Part shown: positions 12,101 to 21,959 of the stretch, in pieces | How positions within the stretch are numbered: the first letter of the stretch is position 1 | Layout of the letters: each line of letters starts with the position of its first letter | NCBI GenBank assembly: GCA_964035575.1 | Contig: OZ037834.1 | Location: forward strand, 2,077,598-2,141,597 | Reading direction: 5' to 3' | DNA length: 64,000 nt | Source: Rhynchopus sp. YZ270_cl-10 | Lineage: Eukaryota > Euglenozoa > Diplonemea > Diplonemida > Diplonemidae | Made by a program: the position numbers and the translations under genes | The notes under the pieces: generated by a model | Seen by the model: only the letters and a program-made list of their open reading frames with translations | Databases searched by the model: none | Told to the model about the DNA's origin: nothing

Positions 12101-12471
12101 GCAGGGACCCTAACGGGAATGCGGTTAAGGACTATGTGTGCAGCTGTGTGGAGAATGCTGCTGTCAATTCAACAGGGTCTCCGGCGGTGTGCGGCGATGT
12201 GGGGAACGCAGCGAGCGAGGAGGAGGACACTGCAGTGACGGAGGAGGTGTGGTTCTGGATGGTGATCCTCGCTGCGGCTCTGCTCCTCTGTGGCGCCCTC
12301 GGCGCGGCCGTCTTCATGCACACGAAGAAGCAGAACAACCGCCTCGCTATGAAGGACCTCCTCGACCTCGAAGAAGACATCGACGACGACACACCCATGT
12401 CGCCCTACTCCCTAGCAACCACCCCAGGCCCTTCTCCCGCATCCTCCCCTCCGCAGTCTTTCATGCTGTAA
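6139..12471 (+). CDS. Giant EGF-repeat/PAN-like type I membrane protein
   Basis: A single uninterrupted frame. It is open from an ATG at 5956, but I choose ATG 6139 because a clean signal peptide follows (MYALGAYTVVVCIVLTYVSHVDA). This gives about 2110 residues. A Cys-rich N-terminal part (27-160) is followed by four PAN/apple-like Cys modules (roughly 322-407, 450-530, 550-620, 754-820). Some 24 tandem EGF-like modules (~877-2014) each have six Cys in the pattern DEC-PCG-QTC-C-C-C. A TM helix (VWFWMVILAAALLLCGALGAAVF) lies at ~2036-2060, then a ~50-residue acidic, Pro-rich tail. This is the layout of a cell-surface adhesion or recognition receptor. Neighbouring modules 9650-10231 are near-identical in DNA, showing recent amplification. 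The partial gene at 1-593 is a paralogue. Confidence 0.85.
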   Translation: MYALGAYTVVVCIVLTYVSHVDAAALCDGYTGTVLGGDCKEQWCPHPLNNVEYPKWPYCGRKPNDPDTKYAWMTEIIPPQDKPYHTCGAGRVLRHDAAGLVCRIYNDDWSAGECFDGECCTGGVCTDITCGDGWTLRSDAAEVSCYFGCDQQTCCEEPTVKKVPGQNAVGMLFNDKDPERYEFGGKATILRAIDESDITHYRVYWGFAMVTRKAPSCILRQPVGWETWKWMDSSKLFKEFPKTGCDIQFEIPMNTKAQDWALCDISYDRKDIFTSATDKCNPHYLMVVSVNENGEKPVTRHQSDHIGPVLAISDYEAELGYACAESGLVGGQDLINIDDAPLGVQGDCPSAAECAKRCREYSGEKGPCRIFTWAYPTGGPNSNTCWMESQAIHKVHYTVRVSGPAVCPSADEATAPPTGLERPKCTRWRRYQNKVTFTPGQQWGVYTEGINYIERPLGQFQNFETCKSICDMDVLCIGFYWQKSLLWNAGDLRLLKMCRMMRIDSGERNELLEVGSMSVRNMDNLFDTWLCTRATMAPMVIGYVFKANPFGYHTCGAQTATSQKVVASVDCCATACDEDANCKAFTFWNKEKRCDLFAACSIAKVDKVAGCAYESCFDGYGASTYMKETTRTIEIVDRFPRQGTKDGIPINVQTNGMMEGAEVVCGVRYLDDTRDELPESAEQMKADASLKDVVKSAFVVNDVASMVLTQEKAGALKDGLNYKVRCAVVDRAKYAGLPAYIDTPQSFQLQEPKGYQFVRHGRCIGYKECAPTTDKGRGVSYDDCLAFSNAGAEFTGFSWGFSDGWCRLYTVCPPNGVAKNDMNYYCWKKTDEWELLNDPGKGVCDQVCPVGDTCHMSRTMGVCDRNIYIPPRETCADVLDECAGTNPCGDQQKCADPNTAGSSLKDYTCTCISDPVTVKTGEPAVCTLDECLQKPCGADQTCTDPDQKFSATSGYVCACINDPTKTQIAAQPTCPKDECSGTNPCGDQQNCADPNTAPTSLKDYTCTCISDPVTVKTGEPAVCTLDECLKTPCGGDQTCTDPDQKFSVTSDYVCACTADPTNKKTGAQPTCADDECSGTSPCGDKQTCTDPNSSPTSLKDYTCACISDPTTVTTGKPAVCTLDECLQKPCGADQTCTDADQRFSAQMTYECACTADTTIKRTNGQPTCVVDECAGTSPCGDKQTCTDPNTSPTSVNDFNCVCISDPTTSTTGKVAVCTLDECLQKPCGADQTCTDPDQKFSVQLDYECACTADPTIKRTNGQPTCVVDECAGTNPCGDKQTCTDPNTSPTSVNDFNCVCISDPTTSTTGKPAVCTLDECLQKPCGADQTCTDPDQKFSVQLDYECACTADPTIKRTNGQPTCVNDECAGTNPCGDKQTCTDANTSPSAVNDFECKCTDDANVRATGAPAVCVIDECTADPCGTDQTCTDKNTKALSTFDYECVCKTDTATSKTGAKAVCVIDECAVQPCAGQTCADPDKAASKSGDFECTCTTGTLAKAVGVVAVCEVGTVDECAANPSPCGAGQTCTDPTLVAGKSDDYVCTCQVGTGTVVGKPATCVVDECAADPCGNGQDCLDSNKQAGSTDYVCSCRAPATGQNTAKPAVCETDECLANPCTAGQTCTETSKTILGDFRCTCDANGVSVRGGAATCLLDECTPNPCGPGQKCQDPDVNYNAQQDFICTCENDEKRTQQNGSAQCTLDECTLYTCITGQTCTDTNTSIESLQDFYCNCSNGVSAKAENATCALDECASNPCGAGQTCNDPDTRPTVQHDFICTCEDDLVRTQQNGPAQCTLDECTQYSCITGQTCTDTNTSIESLQDFYCNCSNGVSAKAENATCALDECASNPCDAGQTCNDPDTRPTVQHDFICSCPGSDITQQNGPATCGACSVTPPPCGTEQTCTATSNSFTCTCPGGASATGRLAVCGLDECATTPSPCGSLFCTDPNTSNTSLNDVLCCDLAATSNKCPDSVSQLDECTPVNPCGEQLCRDPNGNAVKDYVCSCVENAAVNSTGSPAVCGDVGNAASEEEDTAVTEEVWFWMVILAAALLLCGALGAAVFMHTKKQNNRLAMKDLLDLEEDIDDDTPMSPYSLATTPGPSPASSPPQSFML
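9651..10231 (+). repeat. Tandem ~290-bp two-module coding repeat
   Basis: Two consecutive units, each coding a DECAGT-type plus a DECLQK-type EGF module, are nearly identical in DNA. Less similar copies of the same pair extend on both sides (8770-9650 and 10231-10330). The period of about 290 bp equals two modules. Confidence 0.8.
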
Positions 12472-12989
12472 GTAAAAAAGAAGAGAAAAAAAAACGTTTT
12501 CTTAATATGGTGAAAATATTGTAGAGAGAGAGAGAGAGCGAAAAACAGAAGAAAAAATAAAAGAAATGGAAAAGTGGGACAACCTTTTCCGAAGAAAATT
12601 TGAGAACGTAAGAAAAAAAAGGGGGGGGAAAGGTGAGTGAGGTTTTTAAACGAACTGCTCATGGTTTCCAAAAAAGTTTTTTTTTTCCAACAGAAAGGGG
12701 TGAAATTGTTAGGTTATGAACAGATTATGGCACAAAATTCTTCTTTTTTTGTTTTTTTGTTTTTTTTTGGGGACCCCAGCCCTGGCAAATAGTAGACACC
12801 CTGCGCTGTCCTGCCAGGACACAAGGCTTTTTTTTTTTTTTTTTGACTTCTTTGCGTGATAAAATACCCCTCCCTCCCTTTCTGGTTGAAGCAATGCTTA
12901 TGTTCCTGCTTCCACCCTCCCCTCGTGGTAACCGTGTTGCATACCCAATGAAGTGCTCTCTCTGGGGGTTTCAATATCCCGCGGGGAAC

Positions 12990-13040
12990 CAGTGCCCCTG
13001 CGTCCGCCTGATGAACGGTGAGGCGTTTGCACTTTTCAAC
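12990..13040 (+). repeat. Family A hairpin copy
   Basis: GTGC, CGTCCGCC, TGATGAACGGTG, AGGCG and GCAC, followed by TTTTCAACTTCTC. About 520 bp past the stop of the giant receptor gene. Confidence 0.65.
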
Positions 13041-13217
13041 TTCTCTTTTTATTAAAACATATTCTAGAGTCGTCCACAGCTATTTGTTGGCGGGGGTGTC
13101 TGCGTTAGCGACCATTTTACTATTAAGGTGAGGAGGGCTAATCTTTCCGTCACCCTCCTGACGTCCAGAGGGATTTAGGTAGTTTATAACCTTGGTGAAC
13201 GGATGCACCACCGCATG

Positions 13218-13435
13218 CACGACGGTGATGTAACGGGTGTTACAAGTGGAGTTACAAGTGAGTTACATGTAACTTTTGTTACATGTAACTCACTTGTAAC
13301 TCACTTGTAACCCACCAGTTACAACCTGATTTTGCCTGTAATTCATGTATCCCACTTGTAACTCACTTGTAACGGTTTTTCACTTGTAACGTTACAAGTA
13401 ACTTCACTTGTAATGTACTGTACATCACCGTCGTG
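13218..13435. mobile_element. 218-bp foldback element with GTTACAAGTGA units
   Basis: CACGACGGTGATGTA (13218-13232) is mirrored by TACATCACCGTCGTG (13421-13435). The interior consists of GTTACAAGTGA / TCACTTGTAAC units in both orientations. Non-coding. Confidence 0.75.
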
Positions 13436-13437
13436 TG

Positions 13438-13522
13438 GTTGGGTGTCCACCCCCCCCCCCCCGGTACAGCCGGTCATACCAAAGGTACACCGTTCACGAG
13501 AGGGCTTTTGTATTGCAAAGTT
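13438..13522 (+). repeat. Family C structured repeat copy
   Basis: The order is GGGTGTCCACCC hairpin, poly(C), GGTACAGCCGGTCATACC, AAAGGTACACCG, then TTCACGAGAGGGCTTTTG. A family B hairpin follows 3 bp later, so the two families can sit as one unit. Confidence 0.65.
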
Positions 13523-13525
13523 TTT

Positions 13526-13553
13526 GGTGACTAAGCAGAGGCTTAGGTTCATC
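13526..13553 (+). repeat. Family B hairpin copy
   Basis: GGTGA, CTAAGC, loop AGAG, GCTTAG, GT, TCATC, then AATTTTTTTT. Inner arms are perfect. The outer arms pair with one G-U. Confidence 0.7.
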
Positions 13554-13894
13554 AATTTTTTTTCTTTGTGTTTGAAGGAGGAAAATAGAAAAGCATTTTT
13601 TTTTTTTGAACACACTTTGTGGTTCTGGGGACCCCGCTGAACCACGCCTCACCAAACAGGTCGAGGTGTGTGCGTTTCACCACAACCCTCTCTCCTTTGG
13701 TTTTTTGTGTGATGAGTGTTAAGTTTCTATTTTTTTTATGATGGTGTGCAAACGTGCATTCTTTATTCATTCTCCCCCCTTTAAGGTTCGTACATCGCTT
13801 TGGTTAAGGATCTAAAAAGCTAAACAAACGCAAATACAAAATAGCAAAAACAAAGAGTACAAGCTATAACAAAAACATTTTCAAACTCCCCCTT

Positions 13895-13927
13895 TAAGGT
13901 GCCGTACTAGAGCTTCAGGGTCATCTT
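13895..13927 (+). repeat. Family B hairpin copy, degenerate inner stem
   Basis: The outer arms TAAGGTG and CATCTTA are intact. The inner part (CCGTACTAGAGCTTCAGGG) pairs poorly. A T9 run follows. Confidence 0.5.
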
Positions 13928-14636
13928 ATAAAGTATTTTTTTTTTCTCTTGCTTTGCTTTTGTTGGAAGAGGAATAGAAATATCGCCAAATCCTTTCCGG
14001 TTTCTTTTTTTTTGTAATTCTTTTCAAAGGTATCTTTGGTCGTTCTTTGACTTACCTTACTTCTTTCCTGTATGATTCATGATTTTTTGTTTTGTTTTTT
14101 TTTGAAAATATCCCGCCGGACGTTTCAGTTTTTTATTTTCGCAGTTTTCGATGAGTTTTATTAGTGCACAAGAAGCACATTTTCATCAAGTTTTCTTATA
14201 AGGTGATTTAGTACGAGAGTCTTTCGTGGTTCGCTCAGATCCCACAAAGGGTGTAGGTTCATCCAGCAGGACGGTGGCCATGGAAGTCGGCATCCGATAA
14301 ATGAGTGTGTAACAAAGCACCTGCCGAATGAAGTTATCCCGAAAAATGGATGGTGCTCAAGCGACCCACCCATAGTCGGCCGTGCTCCGGTATTGAAAAG
14401 CCGTGGCATGCGTAGGAGTGCGTGACCCACGCCGCGAAGGAGTTGGCGTGAGCCTCTCTGGAGCGTAGGGTGATTGTGCAGATCTTGGTTGTAGTAGCGA
14501 ATATTCAATGGAGAACATTGAAGGCCGAAGTGGAGAAGTGGAGCTGTGTTGTCATGCGTAAAAGAGTGCATGATCCCACAGGATGCGAATCTGTTCTCGT
14601 TGATCGTCTTATTCCCATTTTTCTCTCTCTCTCTTT

Positions 14637-14669
14637 TAAGGTGACTAAGCATGTCTTAGGTTCATCTTA
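14637..14669 (+). repeat. Family B hairpin copy with T-run
   Basis: Arms TAAGGTGA and TCATCTTA enclose CTAAG, CATGT and CTTAG. The hairpin is followed by TAAAC and a run of 13 T, giving a terminator-like look. Confidence 0.7.
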
Positions 14670-14899
14670 TAAACTTTTTTTTTTTTTGGGTTGCACAGTT
14701 AGGAACAGGAATGGTTTTATTATATCGCCTCCCCCCCGGTTCCTACGGTACACACACGGTAAACTCTCTAAGGGAAACTTAAAAAGAGGTCGAACGGGAG
14801 AAGGGAGTACCAACTCCTCCCCCCCATTTTTCGGAACTCCGGAATAAAGTCGCCCTTTTTCCAGAGTCTACCGTGCAGGAAACACCACAGTTTCTTGAG

Positions 14900-14933
14900 A
14901 AGGTGACTAAACCGCGAGGCTTAGGATCATCTT
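14900..14933 (+). repeat. Family B hairpin copy
   Basis: AAGGTGA and TCATCTT enclose CTAA, ACCGCGAGGC and TTAG. The loop is longer than in other copies. Confidence 0.65.
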
Positions 14934-15336
14934 ACTATTCAACCTTTTATTGTGTTTTTTTTCTTCTTCTTCTTCCTTCATCCTCCTGCGAAGAGAGAGT
15001 ACAAAAAAAAAATGAGATTTTTTTTTTTTGTACCGAGTACGTTGTTCAACTTCTATTTTTTTCTCCCTCTTCTTTTCTGATGGTGGGGGGGGGGATCGAT
15101 CGAGAAGGAGATTTGCTGCAATTTTGGAGGTCTAGGTTTATTATGTGCATCTGCTGGCGATTATTTTTTTTTGTCACTGCAAGTAGGTTGTTTAGTCAAC
15201 CCGTAGAATAAAAAAAAAAACCCCCCCGGGAGGATATTTCCGGCGTATTTTCTTGTATTTTTCTATGAAAAAGAGAAAAGGGTGTGTGTCTTCCTACTCT
15301 TTCACCTGTTTAGTTTTAGTTTTTAAATGTGAAGAG

Positions 15337-15375
15337 TAAGTACGATGAACGGTGAGGTGTTTGCACTTTCAACTT
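15337..15375 (+). repeat. Family A hairpin copy, 5' arm diverged
   Basis: ACGATGAACGGTGAGG, TGTTTGCAC, then TTTCAACTTC. The 3' two thirds match the 12990 copy closely, but the 5' GTGC arm is altered. Confidence 0.5.
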
Positions 15376-15544
15376 CTATTTTATAAACTAATATTTGCCC
15401 CCCAAAAAAAAACTTCACTTTCTCTGTACAAAGAGAAGGCAGGTGTCATCTTATAAGTTTTCTTCCAAAAATATATTATATTTTGCACGTGGAGACGTGG
15501 ACCCTCTCTTTTTTAGTTTTTTTTTTGTTTTAAATGTGGAGAGT

Positions 15545-15586
15545 CAGTGCCTTCCTTCGTCCCAGAGACGTGCACGATCCAACTTC
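15545..15586 (+). repeat. Family A hairpin copy (CGTC/GACG variant)
   Basis: CAGTGC, CGTC, CCAGA, GACG, TGCAC, then AACTTC. The inner arms CGTC/GACG pair perfectly where other copies have CGTC/GGCG with a U-G pair. Confidence 0.6.
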
Positions 15587-15898
15587 ATTTTTTTTTCCCG
15601 CTTAGTAACTGAGCACGAAAGGTTTTCTTCATCTTATTCAAACGTTTTTTCTTTTCCCCAAAATGGAAAAAGGACGGCAACGACACTTATTCGAACCATT
15701 CTTCTTCGGGCGCCAACTCTAGCACAACCCTGAAGGGTGCAGAGAGGCACGTGAACAATGTACACATCTGTCCATTTTTGTACCACATAGTTGCCTTTCC
15801 AAGCCGAAGGGGGCAACCAAGGTAACACCACTCCAAACGAAAGGTATTGGGTGGAAAATGCGTACCCTTCACCCTGAACACCGCAAAAAAAAAGGTAA

Positions 15899-16564
15899 GG
15901 GCACGGTAATTTTTATTTTTGGTAAGCGTCTGCGTGCGTACTTTTTTTTTGAGATTCCAGGGAAAAAAATTATGTAGAAAAAAAAATTATAAAGGGGGTC
16001 CTCAATAACTCAACTATGTATTTTAGGTAAAAAATGTACATTTTTCAGCGCAAATTGACCCCATCACAGCACACACAGACTCCCGAGAGCCGAAATCAAA
16101 AAAAATTTCCCCCGATTTTTTGCGGGCAAAAATTGGTGGGAAAATATTTTTGGTACCTGTATTTCCCCCACTGTAATTTTCCCCTATAATTTTTTTCACC
16201 ACTCATAATTTTTTTTACTGCATAATTTTTTTTGGCCTTAAAGAGGTTTCCTCTTCACTGCCAGGTAGTCAGTGGGAGCGTATTGCAGTAATGAAAATAT
16301 CACCACAGAATATTTATTACACACTTTACGCACAAACAAAAAATTATGGCAGTGCGTTTCCCCGCCCGAAGCGAGTTGAGGTGCCAAGACACCGATTGGC
16401 CAAACATCCCCGAACTGATCGCCGGATCATCTCACTTCACTTCCTTCCAGACTATCCAAGGTTGCGTCTTCGCTCATTGCCAGGATCATGACAATTCTAC
16501 CATCTGCGTACTTTTTTTTGAGAAGTGGTCTGACGCTTACCAAGAAAAAAAATTACCGTGCCCT
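15899..16564. mobile_element. 666-bp Harbinger-like MITE, TAA target duplication
   Basis: GGGCACGGTAATTTT at 15899 is mirrored by AAATTACCGTGCCC ending 16564. The longer arms also share GGTAAGCGTC/GACGCTTACC. TAA lies on both sides (15896-15898, 16565-16567). GGGC-type ends with a 3-bp TAA duplication are typical of PIF/Harbinger elements. Only a short GC-rich segment (16346-16540) could be coding, and I do not recognise it. Confidence 0.7.
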
Positions 16565-16638
16565 AACAAAAATAAGGTGAAACCTTGTTCTGGCACGGCG
16601 CCTACACAAATACTATATCAGATGTAACCACGAAATGC

Positions 16639-16725
16639 ATGGTAGGGTGTCCACCCTTCCCGGTACAGCCGGTCATACCAAAGGTACACTGTTCACGAGA
16701 GGGCTTTTGTATTTCAAGTCAATCT
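16639..16725 (+). repeat. Family C structured repeat copy
   Basis: GGTAGGGTGTCCACCCTTCC folds as the first hairpin. Then come GGTACAGCCGGTCATACC and TTCACGAGAGGGCTTTTG, as in the 13438 copy, ending TATTTCAAGTCAATC and a short T-run. Confidence 0.65.
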
Positions 16726-17139
16726 TTTTATATAGAGCTCCTTCAAAAAAAAAACTCCCCCATATACTCCCTTTTTTTCTCACGTATGAGCAGCGGTAGC
16801 AAAACATAATCTTTCTCTCTCCTTCAAAAAAAATGCCCCTGTCGTAATGGATCGCATTTGGCAGGGCATATCCTATATGTATTGGGGTCTGGGTGGGGAA
16901 ATCTCGACAAGGTGCCCGGGATTATTTCTCCAAAATTTTCTCTGTTTCGTTTTTGTTTTTTTTTCCCTATGAGTTATGTATACAGTCTCGTCTGAAAAGT
17001 ACCGTGATTTTTTTTTTCCGGTACTCAGAAGCCCCTATTTTTGCCGCTTTTTTAGCGTTCTTTCAACAAAAGATGTGTATGCAACGACCGGCATATTCAT
17101 CAGAGAAATCTTGCTTTGATGCTACAATAGTTTTATTAA

Positions 17140-18741
17140 CCCTATAAGAGCCAAGAGCCACTTTAATGGCTTTCGAAATGACGCCATGATTTTAGACAGG
17201 TTCAACTCATTTTCGTAAAAAACATTTTTTTAATGTGGAAAGAATTTGCACCGATCTTTCAAAAGAAGCAAGAGTCGAAAACTTTTGTGCATCTGATATT
17301 ACTTTCGGTGCTGGGGGCTGGGGTGCTACTTTCACCAAAAGTGACGTTTTTTCACCCACACCCCAAATATGTACCTTTCGCGATACCCAATGCCGCCAAG
17401 CCCTTAGTCGGGTTCTACCCATTTTTGTGAACACATATTTTTATATATTTCGAAAGATTTTTCGCCGATCTTTCAAAAGAAGCAAGAATCGAAAACTTTT
17501 ATGCATCGGATATTACTTTCGATGCTGGGGGGAGGCGGGGTGGGGGTGTGGGCACCCCTGTGACCCCCCCCACATTCTAAAATCTGTAGGACAACGTGCT
17601 CTGACATAGGGTCTACTCATTTTCGTAAAAACATTTTTTTAATGTGGAAAGAATTTGCACCGATCTTTCAAAAGAAGCAAGAATCGAAAACTTTTATGCA
17701 TCGGATATTACTTTCGATGCTGGGGGGAGTCGTGCCACTTTTCAAAGCCCTTTGGACGAGCACCCCCTATTCTGGTTCCTCAATGGCACCCCATGCTCTG
17801 TATGAGGTTCTACTCGTTTTCGTTAAAATATTTTTATATATTTCAAAGATTTTGACACGAATCTTTCAAAAGAAACAAAAATCGAAAACTTTTACGCATC
17901 TGATTGCACTTTGGATCTGTGGACTGCTACCCACCCAAGAGGCACCCTTTCGACCCGAAGGACATGGTTATGGCTAAGGGTCATCATGATCTGATACTGG
18001 TTCTGCTTGTTTTCGTAAAAATCCTTTGGTTTATGGGGAAACTATTTGACTCAAATCTTTTAAAATAAGCAATAATCGAAAACCTTTGTGCATCTGTTTG
18101 CCATTTGGATGCTGGAGCGAGTTGCCACCAAAACCACAAAAACACCCCACACACACGACCTATGCAGAGCACACAGTAAGCCGAATTTTCACTGTTTTTT
18201 CGTATTTCGGGGTGCTTTTTTCATGGATTTTCGGGTCACAGGGTCGTTCCGACCCATTCTGGGGGCTTTCGACCTCAGGAGATGCCCAAATTGTGAAAAA
18301 TCGCCCCTTTTTTACGTTTTTAGCCATGTTTCAGTGTAAATCGTTAAGGAAATCAGTTTTAGACATGGCTACTAACAGAGCTGCACTCATATAAGTTGGG
18401 TTCTACTAGGACTTTTTGCTCGATTTTTTTTTCTTTGAAAAGATTTTGTGATCAATCTTTCAAATAACGCCATTTTCGGACAGAAATAATTTACGTGTTT
18501 TTCCTCGGCCGGCCGAATTAGTAAAAAACCAAAAAGTGGATTTTATGATCACCTCATTTTGGGGATAACATTTTTTTTCGAAAAAAAACTTAAAAAAATG
18601 GAATTGAAAGCCGTGTTCAAAATCTTTCAATTGCGGCCAGGTACGATCAAAAATTTGCATCTGGGGTCCCTTTACCGGTTGCAGAGCCCCAAAAACCAAA
18701 ACTCAAAAGTGGCTTGAAAATATGGCTTGGCTCTTATAGGG
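17140..18741. mobile_element. 1.6-kb piggyBac-like MITE, TTAA target
   Basis: CCCTATAAGAGCCAAG at 17140 is mirrored by CTTGGCTCTTATAGGG ending 18741, with TTAA on both sides (17136-17139, 18742-18745). TTAA duplication with CCCTA-type ends is the piggyBac signature. The interior is built of diverged ~190-bp direct repeats beginning near 17230, 17460, 17645, 17830 and 18020 (TTTCAAAAGAAGCAAGA, TCGAAAACTTTT). No transposase frame remains. Confidence 0.75.
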
Positions 18742-20736
18742 TTAAAAAAATTGGAAGAAAGGTAAGGAAAGGGAGGCAAAAAACGGGAAACTCGGAGAAT
18801 GTTTGTCTTTAAAAAAAAAACAAATACACACCTACAAAGTTCCCACATGCCTACTTTCCGCCCCTTGTAGTTAGTACAAAAAAAACTAGTGGAGCACACT
18901 CTGGGGTGGTCTACACTAATACAACCAAGTTTTCAAAAAACAAAAAATATAGTGCATTTCATCCTCAAAGGTGTCTACACTAATACAAATTAAGTTTTCA
19001 AAAAAAAAGGGGGAACAAAACAACAACAAAAAAAGCTACAGTGGAGATTGCACCAACTGTGGCAACACAACCGAGGCAACTACACTACATCCAACAATTT
19101 ATCAAGAAAAAAAAACAGTGAATAACTGTAGGATCGGCAGACATTAACTACAACAGTATTACAAAAAAATAAATGGGGTGAATAATGGAGTACTGTCCAC
19201 GACAAAAAAGCCCCAGGATTTCAAAATTTTTGGGTCTGTGTTTTTTCAGTGACGCCGCAAAATAAAAAAAAAATACAATTTACAACATCTTTTCTCAAAA
19301 AACATAAAAAATCCCCCTCTTTTGCCCTGAACGCGGTGTGTGCTCTGCTGAATTTATTTATTTGGCAAAGTGCACAAAAATAATACGAAATACGCATTTT
19401 TCACCCTTTTTACGTAAAATCAAACCTTCCCACACCCCCCCAGTGTTTTACCCCCTTCACCTCTTCCGTAAAAAAAATAACAAAAAATATAGTGGAGCAC
19501 ACTCTAGGGTGGCTACACTAATACGACCAATGTTTTCAAAAAAAAAAATACCTTTGAAATTCATTAGCCTTCAGGCGACCTTGTGTACAGAACCCGTCCT
19601 CGGATAGATTGTCGAAACTACAAAACAAAACAAAAACATTGAGTACAGACCCGAGGTTTCCCAAGCGGGTCCTTCGGCGATTTGTCGACACAACAAAAAA
19701 AAAAAACAAACCCGAAACCCCGCGGGGTGTATTTGATAACTAGTAGGGGTAATTCTTGCTCAGAATATGGCCCCAATGTGTGTGTGTATGTGTGTGGGAG
19801 AAGGTGCTTAGTGTAGCTCACGTCTCTCTCCATTCATTTGCTAATTTTCAAACCCCTTTCTCTTCTTCCACCTCCTCCTCACCTACAGACGTAGGTTGCA
19901 GAAGTTGCATTTGTGGCCTGGAGTGGGGGATGGCATCCCTGGCCACTGTGCGTCAGATAAAAGGTGGATGTTTTGTATTGGGTTGGACGGCTGAGGAAGA
20001 GAGACGGTGGAAGCGACAGAAATGGGGGAAAACAAAGGGGGTGTAGGTGGATACGTAGGAATACCCTTGAGGTAAGGTACGGATATAGAACTGCAAAAAG
20101 CTTGCTTCATTTTTTTGTAAGCAAAAGGTTGACTAGGCACAAATCGAGCCCTTAGTCTGTTAGGTGGCATTTTACGACTTTTTTTTATTCGCTGGTTACT
20201 GGGAAGATCAATCAGGGCGGCCCTTAGAGGCGCGTCGCTGAAGTGCTCCCACCAGACGGTGTGAGTGAGAGTCACACTTGGTGTGGGGTTTTTGATTAAT
20301 ATTCTCATCGTAAAGAGCCTCAGAAAGGTGTCGGTGTTTGTACTTCTTTCTTGGAAGAAAGATGGGAACATTTTTGTTGATCCCTCACCATATACTATCA
20401 ATTTATTGATTGCATATGATGAAATGCTTTCTTGGGTATCGATTATCCCCCACGGTGCGTCGATGTTTAGCCCCAGTCCAGAAAAAAACTTTCCTCTTTT
20501 TTCAGGTGTCTCTCTGTACGTCGAGAAACACATATTATTTACCTTTCAAATTTTCTTTTTTTTTCAGATGGTTTTCAAAAAAAACCGAACCTCGCGCTTT
20601 TATTCAGAGAGAAGGAGACTTTTTTTTTCCCCTCCAACTTTCAGCTTTACCCCCCTTTTAGCCATATTCCAAAAGAGTCAAACCGTTTTTATTTTTTTGG
20701 GGAAAGTGTTATCAACTTTCAAAATTTCCCCTCCTT

Positions 20737-20769
20737 TAAGGTGACTAAGCGAGGCTTAGAGTCATCTTA
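20737..20769 (+). repeat. Family B hairpin, best-paired copy
   Basis: TAAGGTGA, CTAAGC, loop GAG, GCTTAG, AG, TCATCTTA, then AACCTTTTTT. Both stems pair fully, allowing one G-U. Confidence 0.75.
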
Positions 20770-21258
20770 AACCTTTTTTGGCTCTCATTTTTTTTAGTTG
20801 ACATCCAGAGGTGTCAAGCACGTTTTCAATTGTTTTTTTTCCCCCTCTTTTTTTACGTTGTCTCTCAATGCATACCCCCCTCCGGCTTGGGACCTAATCA
20901 AACAAAAGGTTCCGGCAAATTATATAAGATTTTACTCCCCCTCGGTTTCTCCCTTTTTTTTTTGTGTTGTTTAGTTTGATTTTTCGACACCAAACATCCA
21001 AAAAAAAAAAAAATACAATTCACCTTCCCTGTCGAGCAGCATGATCACAGGATGGGAGCGTGGTTTGCAGGGCAGAAACGGGGGATTTTCTTCTTTTTTT
21101 TTCCCCTCTTTTTTTTCGCGTTCTGTTTCATTTTTTTTGGGAGATGCGCTTTTGCAGGCTTTTAAAGCTTCGTTAACAATCCCCCATCTCCCCGCTCTGC
21201 CAGCCAGCAGACGGAACAAAGGCAAAGGAGAAGAACACCAGGCACTCCGCTAGGTACT

Positions 21259-21287
21259 AAAGTTCTGTTGATTGTCAACAGAACTTT
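21259..21287. repeat. Perfect 13-bp hairpin
   Basis: AAAGTTCTGTTGA, loop TTG, then TCAACAGAACTTT followed by TTG. It stands alone, and I see no gene next to it. Confidence 0.7.
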
Positions 21288-21544
21288 TTGAAAATGGGGA
21301 AAAAAAGAAAAAAAAAAAAGTTCTGCTAAGTGGTTCAGACCCGTTCTACCTGTCAAAAAAGCTCAGGAGAAGAAGATATGGAGAGGTGAGTGCTCAAACG
21401 TCCCAAAAAAGTCAAAATCGGGCGTTGGTAAAAAAAAAAGTTGCGTACCGTGCGCCTGCGGCGCAAGCATGTACCCCACCAACGTGGACCATCAACAGAA
21501 TATTTTCAAAATCGGAAATCCTAGCGGAGAGCCTGAAGAACACA

Positions 21545-21582
<38 letters not shown>

Positions 21583-21728
21583 AAACACAAATGAGGAGCC
21601 ATGCACTTTACATAACGCTGCGAAGTCGTGAGTTGCATGCAACACCATTGCCTCATGATATTTTTTTTTAAAATGAAAACGAAAAGGGGGGGGGTCAAAA
21701 TGTCCACATTTTTTCAACAGAGTTATTA

Positions 21729-21781
21729 GTCAGATCTATACAAGGTATAAATTTGACTATTTTTGTGTGTATAGATCTGAC
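21729..21781. repeat. Short inverted repeat GTCAGATCTATACA
   Basis: GTCAGATCTATACA and TGTATAGATCTGAC frame about 25 bp. It could be a very short MITE. Confidence 0.55.
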
Positions 21782-21921
21782 CATATCCCTGTGAAAATAT
21801 GTACATTTGACTTTCACCCATGGAAAAGAAAAGAAAAAACCGCTCCCCCAAAGAGAAGAACCTCATTGAATTCAGTAACGAACAAAACCCCCCTTTTTTT
21901 CCCCAAATTATTTTCATATAA

Positions 21922-21959
21922 GTGACAAAGTGACAAAGTGAAGGCTTTGGATCATCTTA
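21922..21959 (+). repeat. Family B hairpin copy (CAAAG/CTTTG variant)
   Basis: TGA, CAAAG, TGAAGG, CTTTG, GA, TCATCTTAC, then T8. The inner arms have changed together from CTAAG/CTTAG to CAAAG/CTTTG. Confidence 0.65.

Noticed and set aside
14190-14250. tRNA-like GGTTCGCTC segment
   Set aside because: No cloverleaf can be built around it, and the acceptor and D arms are absent.
14161-14652. 163-codon minus-strand frame
   Set aside because: It runs across a family B hairpin and T-rich DNA and has no recognisable motif.
19883-20533. 216-codon minus-strand frame in the gene-free region
   Set aside because: No domain, signal or codon bias like the real genes. It overlaps low-complexity DNA and lies next to a family B hairpin.
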